Assembly: GCA_018853935.1 (NCBI GenBank)
Contig: JAAOMR010000125.1
Span: 1-50,350, forward strand
Length of the DNA stretch: 50,350 nt
Direction: 5' to 3'
Source of the DNA: Acidithiobacillus ferrivorans
Lineage (GTDB): Bacteria > Pseudomonadota > Gammaproteobacteria > Acidithiobacillales > Acidithiobacillaceae
In this document: positions 16,751-26,311 of the stretch, one piece after another
How the letters are laid out: each line of letters starts with the position of its first letter
Numbering within the stretch: the stretch's first letter is position 1
The notes under the pieces: model-generated
The model's input: only the letters and a program-made list of their open reading frames with translations
Database searches by the model: none
What the model was told of the DNA's origin: nothing
Made by a program: the position numbers and the translations under genes

Positions 16751-17626
16751 CTACACCCCCACGGCTTGCGGCATGCTGGCCGGAACGACCCGGACCGGAC
16801 GGCCGAGAGTCAGCATCAGGCGTTCCTGAATGCCGGAAATGGTGATCCCGGAAGACTGGCAGTTCATGCACGAGCCACTCATGGCTACCATGACCGTATC
16901 ACCATCCACATCGACCAGTTCGATATTGCCGCCATCCATCTGGAATTGCGGGCGCATTTCATCGATCACGGCGGATATTTTCTGGATTTTCTGGACCATG
17001 GTCATGGGGGCCGGGGTGATTTTGGCGGCGGGCTTCGCCGCTACCACCGGCAGCGGCGTGCTGCCGTTTACTGCCGCGAGGATATCCTCGATCTGCTCAT
17101 GGCAACTCTGGCAACCGCCGCCCGCCTTGGTATAGAAAGTGATCTCTTCGACCGTCGACAAATGGTTTTCTCTGGCTACCTTCTCAATGAGCGCCGAGTC
17201 GATAGCGAAGCATTTACATACCAGCGCGCCTTCTTCGTGATCATCTGCCCATTCTTCGCCACGGTAATTGGCGATGGCGGCGTGCAAGGCCTCGGCACCC
17301 ATAACGGAACAATGCATTTTCTCCGGAGGCAACCCGCCCAAATATTCAGCGATGTCCTGATTGGTGATTTTGAGCGCTTCATCCAGCGTCTTGCCCTTGA
17401 TCAGTTCAGTCAACGCCGATGACGAGGCGATGGCGGAGCCGCAGCCAAAAGTCTGGAAGCGGGCATCCAGAATGACATCCGTATCCGGGTCGACCTTGAG
17501 CATCAGGCGCAGAGCGTCTCCGCAACTGATGGAGCCAACCTCGCCGATCGCATTGGCCTCTTCGAGAACCCCGGTATTCTTGGGGTTGAAGAATAAATCT
17601 TTGACTTTATCGGTATAGTCCCACAT
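16751..17626 (-). CDS. nifU: NifU Fe-S cluster scaffold protein
   Basis: The 291-residue product has the three NifU parts: an IscU-like N-terminal domain with its Cys residues ([25 protein letters not shown]), a central [2Fe-2S] Bfd-like domain ([19 protein letters not shown]) and a C-terminal domain with CMNCQSSG. NifU builds clusters with sulphur from NifS and passes them to NifH and NifB. The start [10 protein letters not shown] follows the iscA gene by four bases. Confidence 0.97.
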   Translation of the reverse strand: MWDYTDKVKDLFFNPKNTGVLEEANAIGEVGSISCGDALRLMLKVDPDTDVILDARFQTFGCGSAIASSSALTELIKGKTLDEALKITNQDIAEYLGGLPPEKMHCSVMGAEALHAAIANYRGEEWADDHEEGALVCKCFAIDSALIEKVARENHLSTVEEITFYTKAGGGCQSCHEQIEDILAAVNGSTPLPVVAAKPAAKITPAPMTMVQKIQKISAVIDEMRPQFQMDGGNIELVDVDGDTVMVAMSGSCMNCQSSGITISGIQERLMLTLGRPVRVVPASMPQAVGV

Positions 17627-17630
17627 GGCG

Positions 17631-17999
17631 TCAGCTCCGATGTCCGCAGGCGGAGGCTGAGGCAGCGGCGGCCTCGTCTCCCGTGGTGAATGACGACCCG
17701 CAACCGCAGGTTCCCGTAGCATTGGGGTTTTCGAAACGGAAGCCACTGCCGCTGAGTTCGTCCACGTAGTCGATGACGACCCCGCTGAGCAGCGTAGCGC
17801 TGGCGTTGTCCACGTAAACCGGCACACCCTCTATCGCCACCACGGTGTCCTCGGTGCCGGCTTCGGCCTCCAGCCCCATTCCATATTGATAACCGGAACA
17901 ACCGCCCCCGGTTACCGCAACCCGTAATCCGCTCGCTTCAGGATTCTCGGCAAGCAGATTCTTTACGACATCAATGGCTTTTTCCGTCAATATCAGCAT
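17631..17999 (-). CDS. iscA: IscA/HesB-family A-type Fe-S carrier, first gene of the nifUSV operon
   Basis: The 122-residue protein carries the three A-type cysteines ([10 protein letters not shown] and TCGCGSSF), used to bind an Fe-S cluster or iron for delivery to nitrogenase proteins. After GCGSSF there is a C-terminal tail of about 20 residues, rich in Ala, with an extra Cys. The ATG has AAGGAG eight bases upstream. It is the first gene behind the sigma-54 promoter at 18040-18056. Confidence 0.95.
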   Translation of the reverse strand: MLILTEKAIDVVKNLLAENPEASGLRVAVTGGGCSGYQYGMGLEAEAGTEDTVVAIEGVPVYVDNASATLLSGVVIDYVDELSGSGFRFENPNATGTCGCGSSFTTGDEAAAASASACGHRS

Positions 18000-18039
18000 G
18001 ACATACTCCTTACGCGACAGGGGTTCCTGTATGCTTCTG

Positions 18040-18056
18040 TGCAAGACTTGGGCCAG
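18040..18056 (-). promoter_or_regulatory. Sigma-54 promoter of iscA-nifUSV operon
   Basis: Minus-strand CTGGCCCA-AGTC-TTGCA has GG-N10-GC spacing and a perfect TTGCA -12 element. The transcript should start near 18029, giving a leader of about 30 bases. Confidence 0.85.
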
Positions 18057-18069
18057 CTTTTAGATTTGT

Positions 18070-18082
18070 TATCAACTTATTG
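18070..18082 (+). promoter_or_regulatory. IHF binding site, full consensus match
   Basis: TATCAACTTATTG fits the IHF consensus WATCARNNNNTTR at all defined positions. It lies between the NifA site (18130-18145) and the -24 element (18056), where IHF bends DNA to bring NifA to sigma-54 RNA polymerase. Confidence 0.75.
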
Positions 18083-18129
18083 TTATTATGATGATTAACA
18101 ACGGATGTTGAGGTGTCATTAGTGCGTTT

Positions 18130-18145
18130 TGTTGGTTTCTCTACA
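18130..18145. promoter_or_regulatory. NifA upstream activator sequence for iscA-nifUSV
   Basis: TGT, TGGTTTCTCT, ACA is an exact TGT-N10-ACA match, centred about 108 bp upstream of the predicted transcript start. Confidence 0.8.
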
Positions 18146-18200
18146 TCTTCCAGGATGCTTTTGCAGGAAAACGAACATCACGGAACAGTGCCGAGATGTC

Positions 18201-18234
18201 GAAAACCCGGAGACCGCTGGGTGTCCGGGTTTTC
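18201..18234 (-). terminator. Terminator of the nifHDK-to-nifQ operon
   Basis: GAAAACCCGGA and TCCGGGTTTTC form a perfect 11-bp stem around a 12-base loop, starting 22 bases after the stop of the last gene (18257). On the minus strand the 3' arm ends GGGTTTTC, the usual form of an intrinsic terminator. Confidence 0.8.
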
Positions 18235-18256
18235 GCTAACACAGTGGCAAAAGCGC

Positions 18257-18850
18257 TTATACGGGCCGGTTTTCACCGGGATCACGTACTGGACCCATGC
18301 CCGCCAGGCAGTCTGCATAGCTGATCTCGGGGAATACGGCACTGTATTGCAGGGCACTCTCGGCGATGCGGTTGATCTTGCCCGCCGTGTCGAGCTTTTT
18401 GAGGTCGTTGCGTTCCAGTCCGAACAAGTCCAGCAGTTCGTTGTAGACCGTCGCTTCATCCAGCGGCAGGATATAAAATGGAATACCTTTGTATTCCAGA
18501 TGGTAGCGCTTGCTGAAGTCGATATTGTTGCAGTAAATAAAATATTTACCGGTCGGATCCAGACTGTCAGCCAATACTTCTACCAAGCTTTCCAGATAGC
18601 CAAAGGACAGGAGATAGCAAGAAAAAAAACCGATTTTCGGTGCCCCCGGCTCTGCCACGCTGATGATCTGCTGGGCAAGAAGTTCTGGGGGGCGCGCCTC
18701 GTCGGCTAGCGCAACGGCGAACTTGATGGCGAGCTCCCCGCGAAAACCAAAGCGTCCCTGCGTGTTAATCTCGCCTTTGAAAACCGGGTTCAGCAGCCGC
18801 TTCTGGCGGTCTAAATCAGCAAATGCGCTGTGTTCAATGGTGGTGGACAT
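18257..18850 (-). CDS. Hypothetical protein ending the nifHDK operon (197 aa)
   Basis: The 197-residue product has no motif I recognise. It is soluble, with a central hydrophobic alternating region (APKIGFFSCYLLSFGYLESLVEVL) followed by GKYFIYCNNIDF and YKGIPFYILPLDE, giving the look of an alpha/beta fold. Scattered single cysteines are present but no cluster motif. It starts 30 bp after nifQ, and an intrinsic terminator follows it, so it is a genuine member of the structural operon. The function is unknown. Confidence 0.75.
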   Translation of the reverse strand: MSTTIEHSAFADLDRQKRLLNPVFKGEINTQGRFGFRGELAIKFAVALADEARPPELLAQQIISVAEPGAPKIGFFSCYLLSFGYLESLVEVLADSLDPTGKYFIYCNNIDFSKRYHLEYKGIPFYILPLDEATVYNELLDLFGLERNDLKKLDTAGKINRIAESALQYSAVFPEISYADCLAGMGPVRDPGENRPV

Positions 18851-18880
18851 AAATACTCCGTAGTGGTGGTGATAAGTACA

Positions 18881-19537
18881 TTACCCATGTGCAGAGAGCA
18901 GATTCCAGCCGCTGGCATTTTCCGGCCCGAAACACCGGGCATAATCGTCGCATACACTGCAATTCGGAGCCTGGCAGAGCCGGATTGCCGCCTGGTCGCA
19001 AAGTTGCTTATAAAGGAACTTTTTCCATTTCATGTTGCCGCTGTTTTTCAGGTGAAGAAGGGGAAAATGGCGTTTTATCACCGCACTGAGGTCCTCGCGC
19101 TCGGTCAATCCCAAGTCCTGCCAGAGGTGGTCATCCCCGAAGCAGGCGGTTGCGATGATCGCGGCCGACCACTCTTCTGCCGCATTCAGGCCCGCACGGT
19201 GATCCAGTAGAAGCTTCTGCAGATCGCTGTTTTCCTCGCTGCGCAATAGTGCTTCACCGTCACCACCGTGACACTGGCAGAGAAATATTCCACCTACGGC
19301 AGTATGGAGGCGGACCTTCATGCACTGCGTTGCCGTCCGGGCATCCATCAGCTCAGGAAAGTAGCGGGTGAGCAGTGCCGATAGCTGCTCGGGCGCCAGC
19401 CCCAGCGTGCTGCTGATAGGGCTTTTTACGTCGGTAGCGCGGTGGCTGACACAAAGGGCGAAGAAACGGGCATCGGCCAATGTTTCGCTCTCTCGACGCA
19501 AGGACATCAGGTATGTATATATGGCCGCTCTCATCAT
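18881..19537 (-). CDS. nifQ: NifQ molybdenum-delivery protein
   Basis: This 218-residue protein ends with the NifQ signature C-x4-C-x2-C-x5-C (CQAPNCSVCDDYARC). NifQ binds a Mo-Fe-S cluster and supplies molybdenum to NifEN/NifH for FeMo-co. Two adjacent ATG codons follow a GGGAGG site; the first is taken here, the second (19534) is equally possible. It starts 28 bp after fdxB. Confidence 0.95.
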   Translation of the reverse strand: MMRAAIYTYLMSLRRESETLADARFFALCVSHRATDVKSPISSTLGLAPEQLSALLTRYFPELMDARTATQCMKVRLHTAVGGIFLCQCHGGDGEALLRSEENSDLQKLLLDHRAGLNAAEEWSAAIIATACFGDDHLWQDLGLTEREDLSAVIKRHFPLLHLKNSGNMKWKKFLYKQLCDQAAIRLCQAPNCSVCDDYARCFGPENASGWNLLSAHG

Positions 19538-19564
19538 TCCCTCCCTGAATATCCGGGCACCCTT

Positions 19565-19873
19565 TTACGCAGACCGTCTCATGGCTGCATCTACGGGGGC
19601 GTGGGTATAACAATCCTTGGGGCAAACCCGGGAGCAGGCCTCGCAGCCAATGCATTTTTCTGGATGCGCAATCGTCATGAATTTGCGTTCCGCCTCGTCA
19701 TCGTCAGCCGCCACCAGCTCGCCCTCTTCAGTGATACCAATAAGATTCAGCACATCCCGACCGCAGGCGCGGAAACAGCGCCCGCAGCCAATGCACTTTT
19801 CCTCGTTGATATGGTCAACGAACTGGGGCGTCCAGCCGAGCCCACCCTTGGTGGTACCGGTTATGTCGGACAT
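19565..19873 (-). CDS. fdxB: Ferredoxin III, nif-specific 2[4Fe-4S] (FdxB)
   Basis: The 102-residue ferredoxin has two four-cysteine motifs, [11 protein letters not shown] and [11 protein letters not shown], with a long insert between them as in FdxB (ferredoxin III). It starts close behind the DUF683 gene and before nifQ, its usual position in nif clusters. Likely role: electron donor in cofactor assembly or to nitrogenase. Confidence 0.94.
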   Translation of the reverse strand: MSDITGTTKGGLGWTPQFVDHINEEKCIGCGRCFRACGRDVLNLIGITEEGELVAADDDEAERKFMTIAHPEKCIGCEACSRVCPKDCYTHAPVDAAMRRSA

Positions 19874-19877
19874 GGCA

Positions 19878-20141
19878 TTATCCTCCGGGAAATGACGCGA
19901 GCCGCGCCCTGGCCGCGGTCAGATCGCGGTAGGCGGCGTAAGTACGATTCGCCAGATCCAGAATGTTCTCCCAGCCGACGGGCAAATCTTCGGCCAGATC
20001 GTGAAGATCCATTTTTGCCTGGGTGGCTTGGGCATTGAGCCGTTTGATTTCTGCCTTCAATGTATCTTTTTCATCCACAATCAACTCCCAGTGATTGGTC
20101 TGTTCCTCTGTTACCGGTAACATCTCCATTAATACGGACAT
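19878..20141 (-). CDS. NifX-associated DUF683 small protein
   Basis: The 87-residue, mostly helical protein with a coiled-coil-like middle ([18 protein letters not shown]) matches the DUF683/CCE_0567 family found next to nifX in many diazotrophs. AGGAG lies nine bases before the ATG at 20141. Known members bind metal; the exact job is unsettled. Confidence 0.88.
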   Translation of the reverse strand: MSVLMEMLPVTEEQTNHWELIVDEKDTLKAEIKRLNAQATQAKMDLHDLAEDLPVGWENILDLANRTYAAYRDLTAARARLASFPGG

Positions 20142-20198
20142 GGCGTCATACTCCTCTGCGCTGATGAACCATAAGCGTGAGCTACGCTGGTTCAAGGG

Positions 20199-21072
<874 letters not shown>

Positions 21073-21124
21073 GGTGCCTCCTGGGCTTTGGCCAGATAAA
21101 AAATGACTACTGCGTTCCGCGTCC

Positions 21125-22486
21125 TTAACCAAACGCAAACGGCGCATGTGCATCGTGGTCCTCCATGGGTAATGGCCAACTATCCGGACGATTTTCCTCT
21201 TCCTGTGCCATTAACAGGTTGCCGATCTCGAAGGTCAGATCGCGGGCACCGCGATAGCCGAGGGACAGCCGATGGGCGGCGCCGAGCTGGTCAAAAATAG
21301 GCAGTCCCATGCGCAGGAAAGCGATATCCAGGCGCGCCGCTGCCTGCCGTCCATGGGAGTGGGTGATGAGCAAGTCACATCCAGCACTCCGCGCCTCCAG
21401 GTCTTCCAGATCACCGATGAGCACTTCTTCACAAGGCATCTGTTCCAGTAGCGGCGAGTGGGTGGTGGTCACTGCAGCCGTGATGATCGCCCCCATTTCG
21501 TTGAACCACGATCCGATATTCCAGAGCAGGTCAGGCTCGGCGCCGATGGCGATTTTTTTGCCGCCGAAGAAAAAATGACTGTCGAGCATGGCGTCGATCA
21601 ACTGACTGCGTTGGCGACGATATTTGCCGGGCACCGGTTGTCCGCTCAACTGACTCAGGCAATCCAACAGCTGATCCGTCGCTTCGATGCCGGTAATGCG
21701 ATCGAAGAGCACATAAGGTTGGCCGGTCTTGCTCATCAGGGCTTCTGCCCCAGGACGCATTTGTTCGCCCAGGGCGATAGTCAGTTCCGCCTCACCCATG
21801 CGCCGGATGGCATCCACTGGCGTGCCGCCCAGGGTGTTGGGCGTGAAATCGTCCGGAATGTGGCCATCCATTGACCCAGAAATATCAGGCAGGATGGTCG
21901 CCTCCAGCCCGAAGGATTCACTGATCTCCCGGAGTTCCTCGATGTCCGCAGCGGTGAGGTGGGACCCCACGAGGAAGTTGACGGAACCCTCCCGGCGCGC
22001 GCTGCTGGGTTCGGCCAACCCTTTCACCATGCTCTCCACGGCCTTTGCCCAGCCGTCCTGAAAAGCATCCTTGAAATCCGGGGTCGAGACGTAAACCAGG
22101 GCTAGCTGGTCCAGTTCGGGATGGCTGGCGCGAAAGTTTTTGAGATAACCATCCACATCATCGCCTTTGGTCTCGGTGACGCCGGTGGAACAGATGCCGA
22201 TGATGGCCGGTTTGGTGCGCTGCTGAATGCTGAGAATAGCGATACCGATATTATCCAAGCCGCCCATGACCGTCGCCACTTCACTCATGGCGGTGGTCTG
22301 CATGGGTATACCCTCGTTAAAATGGCGCTGAAAAAGCACCAGACCAAAGGCGGTACAGCCCTGGGAACCATGCAGCATAGGCATGCAATCGGCGATGCCC
22401 ATGAAGGCCAGGGCGCCGCCGATGGGCTGACTCATTTTGAGGGGGTTGACCGTACAGGCTTTGCGGTTCTGAATGACGGTGCTCAT
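21125..22486 (-). CDS. nifN: NifN, FeMo-co scaffold beta subunit
   Basis: The 453-residue product is the NifK homologue of the NifEN scaffold on which NifB-co is matured to FeMo-co. Seen: KACTVNPLKMSQPIGGALAF and LHGSQGCTAFGL near the N-terminus, holding the P-cluster-like cysteines. Its ATG overlaps the nifE stop (ATGA at 22483-22486), so the two are translationally coupled. Confidence 0.96.
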   Translation of the reverse strand: MSTVIQNRKACTVNPLKMSQPIGGALAFMGIADCMPMLHGSQGCTAFGLVLFQRHFNEGIPMQTTAMSEVATVMGGLDNIGIAILSIQQRTKPAIIGICSTGVTETKGDDVDGYLKNFRASHPELDQLALVYVSTPDFKDAFQDGWAKAVESMVKGLAEPSSARREGSVNFLVGSHLTAADIEELREISESFGLEATILPDISGSMDGHIPDDFTPNTLGGTPVDAIRRMGEAELTIALGEQMRPGAEALMSKTGQPYVLFDRITGIEATDQLLDCLSQLSGQPVPGKYRRQRSQLIDAMLDSHFFFGGKKIAIGAEPDLLWNIGSWFNEMGAIITAAVTTTHSPLLEQMPCEEVLIGDLEDLEARSAGCDLLITHSHGRQAAARLDIAFLRMGLPIFDQLGAAHRLSLGYRGARDLTFEIGNLLMAQEEENRPDSWPLPMEDHDAHAPFAFG

Positions 22487-23874
22487 GCCCGTGCCTCCCG
22501 CATATCCCAGGGTGCGGGTTTGCGCAGTAAGGTCCACATGGGGTTGTAGAGGGCCAAATCGATCTGTTTCACCAGATTGACCATCCCTTCGTAACCGTTA
22601 TAGGCGTGATGGCGTTCCTGGTTAATGTCCACCCAGGGCATTTTGTTTTTGAGGGCGGCAAATTGGGAGCGGCCACCCGACAGCAACACATCCGCACGCG
22701 CCTCCTGAAACATCTTGTACATTTCCCGCGGCGTCATGTCATCAATCATGTGCGCGTCCTGACCCATGAGTTCCTTGATTTTTTCTTTGTCTTCCTTGGT
22801 GGATTTCTTGACACTGGTCCCCACCACTTCCATCCCGCCTTCCTGCAATGCGGACACCACCGACCAGGATTTAACGCCTCCGGTAAAGAGCAGCACGCGT
22901 TTGCCGCGCAGACGATGGGTATATTCGGCGATACGCTGCCAGGCCCTGGCCTCTTCCCGGACAATCAGCGCCTCGGTGCGGTCCCGGAGTTCTTCGGGAG
23001 CACCCTGCTGGATCAATAGGCGTGTAATTTCCCGAAGCGATTCTGTGGTATCAGATATTCCATAAAATGACCCTTCAAAGAACGGAATCTGATATCGCTC
23101 TTCCATTTTGCGCGCAATATTGATCATGGATTTAGAGCAGACCATCATATTGGCCCGAGCGCGATGGGATTGCGCCACGTCGTGATATTTGGCGTCACCG
23201 CTGATACAGCAGGTTACCCGGATTCCCAAATGATCGAGGAGCGGCTTGACCTGCCAGAGTTCACCGGAAAGGTTGTATTCGCCAATGATGTTAATGTCAT
23301 AGGGTGTGCTATATTCCGGTTCTTCCGTGCCGATGACATAATCGAGCAGGGCCTCTCCGGCCAGCTTGTTGCCGAGATTCTTGGCGCCGACAAAGCCCGG
23401 AGAATTGACGGGAATGATGGGCTTTGCAAATTTCTGGCTGGCCGCTTTGCAAACGGCTTCGATATCATCCCCGATCATCGCCGGTACGCAGGTCTGATAG
23501 ACAAACACCGCTGGTGGATCGTATTTATCGATGATCTCTTTGATGGATTTGAAGAGGTGTTTTTCACCACCATAGACGACATCCAGTTCGTTGATGTCGG
23601 TCGTAAAGCCGGTACGATACAGTTGCGATCCAGAGGATTTTGAACCGCGATTATCCCAGGAGTTGCCCTCACAGGCGATGGGGCCGTGAACCAGGTGGGC
23701 GACGTCGGTGATGGGCTGCAAGGCAATTTTTGCGCCATCGAAAGCGCAACCGCCAGCCGCACCACCGGGTTGCAGCGCCTTGGTGCAGCCCTTTTTGCGT
23801 TCTTTGTCAGACTTGCTCTGGTTCTTGCTGCATCCCGGCTCATTAAAAACGTCCTGGATTTTGTTCTGCAACAT
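22483..23874 (-). CDS. nifE: NifE, FeMo-co scaffold alpha subunit
   Basis: The 463-residue NifD homologue pairs with NifN. Seen: GCAFDGAKIALQPITDVAHLVHGPIACEG (split here: cysteines in GGCAFDGA and GPIACEG), [15 protein letters not shown] and the NifE-type region GVKSWSVVSAL. The ATG has AGGAGG six bases upstream. Confidence 0.97.
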   Translation of the reverse strand: MLQNKIQDVFNEPGCSKNQSKSDKERKKGCTKALQPGGAAGGCAFDGAKIALQPITDVAHLVHGPIACEGNSWDNRGSKSSGSQLYRTGFTTDINELDVVYGGEKHLFKSIKEIIDKYDPPAVFVYQTCVPAMIGDDIEAVCKAASQKFAKPIIPVNSPGFVGAKNLGNKLAGEALLDYVIGTEEPEYSTPYDINIIGEYNLSGELWQVKPLLDHLGIRVTCCISGDAKYHDVAQSHRARANMMVCSKSMINIARKMEERYQIPFFEGSFYGISDTTESLREITRLLIQQGAPEELRDRTEALIVREEARAWQRIAEYTHRLRGKRVLLFTGGVKSWSVVSALQEGGMEVVGTSVKKSTKEDKEKIKELMGQDAHMIDDMTPREMYKMFQEARADVLLSGGRSQFAALKNKMPWVDINQERHHAYNGYEGMVNLVKQIDLALYNPMWTLLRKPAPWDMREARA

Positions 23875-23892
23875 AAAGCACCTCCTGGTAAG

Positions 23893-24237
23893 TCAGAATG
23901 CGACAAAGAATTGATCACCGGTTCCCACTATGCACTGGCAGGCCAGCCGCCAATAGGGGCCTATCCACGGTTTCTTGCCTTCACCGGCCAGCACGGCGGG
24001 GAGCTTGCCCAGGGCGTGCAATGTTTCCTTTTCAAAAGCCGTCAGAGACAACTGCTGTTGCTTCCCCTGTGGCACCACCTTCACGGTGCAGACCCTGCAA
24101 GCACCTTTCCCGCAACTGACAGGTAACGGCACATTCCACAGCCGAGCCATCTTCAGGAGAGAGATGGGATGATGGTTGTGACAGGAAATAGACCAGTCAC
24201 CTCCGATACGCGGTGAAATAAATTGCACCTCTCCCAT
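23893..24237 (-). CDS. Plant-type [2Fe-2S] ferredoxin, second of tandem pair
   Basis: The 114-residue ferredoxin has C-x4-C-x2-C (SCGKGACRVC) and a distal Cys in RLACQCIV, the plant-type 2Fe-2S pattern. It is homologous to the preceding ferredoxin and lies directly before nifE. Tandem ferredoxins between nifK and nifE are a feature of the Acidithiobacillus nif operon as I recall it. Probable electron carrier to nitrogenase or NifEN. Confidence 0.92.
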   Translation of the reverse strand: MGEVQFISPRIGGDWSISCHNHHPISLLKMARLWNVPLPVSCGKGACRVCTVKVVPQGKQQQLSLTAFEKETLHALGKLPAVLAGEGKKPWIGPYWRLACQCIVGTGDQFFVAF

Positions 24238-24261
24238 CGCTCTATCCTCACGAAATAAAAT

Positions 24262-24606
24262 TCAGAGCCTTACCAGAATATCCTCATCGCGCACGATGTA
24301 CTGGCATGCCAGGCGCCATGGTGGGGGCATGTCCCTCACCTCCGCGTCTTCAATTTGTTCTTTGCTGATTTTTCCAGAAAACCGGAGAACTGTTTTTTCC
24401 TTTTCAGTGAGGTGAATAGCCATGGGTGTATCTGCCATCACCACCACCTGTATTGAGCAGGACCCACATTCACCATTTTCGCATTCAAATTCAATCGGCA
24501 CCTTATGCGCCTTGGCTACGGATAATAGGGTGTGACAATCACCCGCTGTGGCATAAACCGTGAGGTCTTTAGCCATTTTTGGGGAGGTGAAAGTGACATC
24601 TGCCAT
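24262..24606 (-). CDS. Plant-type [2Fe-2S] ferredoxin, first of tandem pair
   Basis: The 114-residue protein has C-x4-C-x2-C in ECENGECGSCS and a distal Cys in RLACQYIV. It follows nifK after a 67-bp gap that contains a GC-rich hairpin, and precedes its paralogue by 24 bp. It is a likely direct electron donor to NifH. Confidence 0.92.
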   Translation of the reverse strand: MADVTFTSPKMAKDLTVYATAGDCHTLLSVAKAHKVPIEFECENGECGSCSIQVVVMADTPMAIHLTEKEKTVLRFSGKISKEQIEDAEVRDMPPPWRLACQYIVRDEDILVRL

Positions 24607-24624
24607 GTTACTGCTCCTTAGAGT

Positions 24625-24644
24625 GGCGGCGTAGTCACGCCGCC
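24625..24644 (-). other. Intercistronic hairpin, nifK to ferredoxin
   Basis: GGCGGCGT, AGTC, ACGCCGCC: a perfect 8-bp GC stem with a four-base loop between the nifK stop and the next ribosome site. It has no T tract, so it more likely blocks exonucleases and protects nifHDK mRNA than terminates. Confidence 0.65.
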
Positions 24645-24673
24645 GAATAGCTAAAACTTCGTCGGTTCAACGA

Positions 24674-26233
24674 TTAACGAATAATGTCGAAACTGTAGTC
24701 GCTTTGGCTCGGTACATTGCTGTTATTGTCGATCTCATCAAAAATCTTATCCAATATGCGCACCAGCATATTGAGACCGCCCTGATAGCCCCAGATGGGG
24801 TAACGGTGATGATGATGGCGATCGAAAATCGGGAAGCCATAACGGATAAGGGGCGTGCCGGTATCGCGTTCCAGATATTTTCCGTAGGTATTGCCGAAGA
24901 GGAAATCCACCGGCTCGGTGAACAGCAGGCTGCGCATATGCCAGAGATCCTTGCCGGCATAGACATGACAATCCTTGCCGAAGGGAGAACTATCGAACAG
25001 CGCCTGCACTTTTTCCGCCCAGTGCTTGGTTCCATTGGTAGCCAGCACATGGGTGGGTTCACCGCCCAGTTCCATCAGGAAGGCCGCCAGACCGAGACAC
25101 TGATCCGGATCACCATAGATGGCGAATTTTTTGCCATGGATATGTGCCGTGGAATCCGCAATAGCGTCTACCAGGCGTCCGCGTTCTTTTTTCAGTTCAT
25201 CGGGAATCGCTTTGCCGCTGACGCGGGCTAATTCCATAATGAATTTGTCCGTACCCGATACACCGATGGGGCAATTCAGAGCAACGACTTCCTGACCATG
25301 CTCCGCAATGAAAGGCAAAGTCTTTTCCGTGCAATATTCCTGCATGGAGAAAGTGGCTTTGGCATTCAAGGCTGCGGCCGTGTCTTCCAAAGTGGTACCG
25401 CCGTCATACATGCGGAATTTCCCGTCGCTCGGCGTATCAAAAACATCGCTGGTGTCGGCCAGAATCGTATATTCCAGATTCATGAGGTCCAGGATGCGCT
25501 TCACTTCACGGGTGTTACCGACGGTATAACCATCAAAGCCGCCAATGAAGTTGATCTTCTCGTTGGCTTCGCGCACGAGTGCCGGTACGGTACCCGCCTT
25601 GCCGTCCCAAAAATGGGCCAGTATACCCTTCAAAGCATTGTCATAGCCGGTGATATGGCTGCCGACGAAGGCCGGAGTATGGGCGAAAGGCACGTCATAC
25701 GCTTCTGGTACGCTGCCTTTTTCCTTGGAGGTTTTGATGAAGGCGTTCAGGTCGTCACCGATCACTTCCGCCATACAGGTGGTGGAAACGGCAATCATCT
25801 TCGGCTTGTACATGGCGTAGGTATTGGCGAGGCCGTCAATCATGTTGTTGAGGCCGCCGAATACTGCGGCATCCTCGGTCATGGAAGAGGACACACAGGA
25901 AGTCGGTTCCTTAAAATGCCGACTCAGATGGCTGCGATAATAAGCGACGCAACCCTGCGATCCATGCACAAAAGGCATGGTGCTCTCAAAGCCCACCGCC
26001 GCAAACACGGCACCCAGGGGTTGGCAGGCCTTGGCCGGATTTACCGTCAAGGCTTCACGGGCAAAATTCTTTTCCCGATATTCCCACGTCTTTGTCCACT
26101 CACGGACCTGCACGAGCTTGTCGGCAGGCTCGGGATTCTCAAATTGTTCCTTCTTGTTCTTGAGCATCTCCTGGTATTCCGGTTCACGGAACAGGTTGAA
26201 GTGATCAAGCACCTTTTCAGCGTTCTGACTCAT
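24674..26233 (-). CDS. nifK: NifK, MoFe protein beta subunit
   Basis: This 519-residue subunit carries the P-cluster cysteines at 70 (AKACQPLG), 95 (GSQGCVAY) and 153 (TTCMAEV), the same numbers as in Azotobacter. The long N-terminus before residue 60 is the normal beta-subunit arm. The start [10 protein letters not shown] is chosen because GAGGAA stands upstream of it; an ATG five codons earlier is inside that site. Confidence 0.98.
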   Translation of the reverse strand: MSQNAEKVLDHFNLFREPEYQEMLKNKKEQFENPEPADKLVQVREWTKTWEYREKNFAREALTVNPAKACQPLGAVFAAVGFESTMPFVHGSQGCVAYYRSHLSRHFKEPTSCVSSSMTEDAAVFGGLNNMIDGLANTYAMYKPKMIAVSTTCMAEVIGDDLNAFIKTSKEKGSVPEAYDVPFAHTPAFVGSHITGYDNALKGILAHFWDGKAGTVPALVREANEKINFIGGFDGYTVGNTREVKRILDLMNLEYTILADTSDVFDTPSDGKFRMYDGGTTLEDTAAALNAKATFSMQEYCTEKTLPFIAEHGQEVVALNCPIGVSGTDKFIMELARVSGKAIPDELKKERGRLVDAIADSTAHIHGKKFAIYGDPDQCLGLAAFLMELGGEPTHVLATNGTKHWAEKVQALFDSSPFGKDCHVYAGKDLWHMRSLLFTEPVDFLFGNTYGKYLERDTGTPLIRYGFPIFDRHHHHRYPIWGYQGGLNMLVRILDKIFDEIDNNSNVPSQSDYSFDIIR

Positions 26234-26284
26234 GGCGTTATTCCTCATTCGATCGTTGGGGCGGTCCGTTATCCGCCGATAAGC

Positions 26285-26302
26285 GGGCGGCAGGTGCCGC
26301 CC
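26285..26302 (-). other. Intercistronic hairpin, nifD to nifK
   Basis: GGGCGGCA-GG-TGCCGCCC is an 8-bp GC palindrome (the inner pair probably open) ten bases after the nifD stop. Same type of element as at 24625 and 27816. Confidence 0.65.
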
Positions 26303-26311
26303 CCACGGGGC

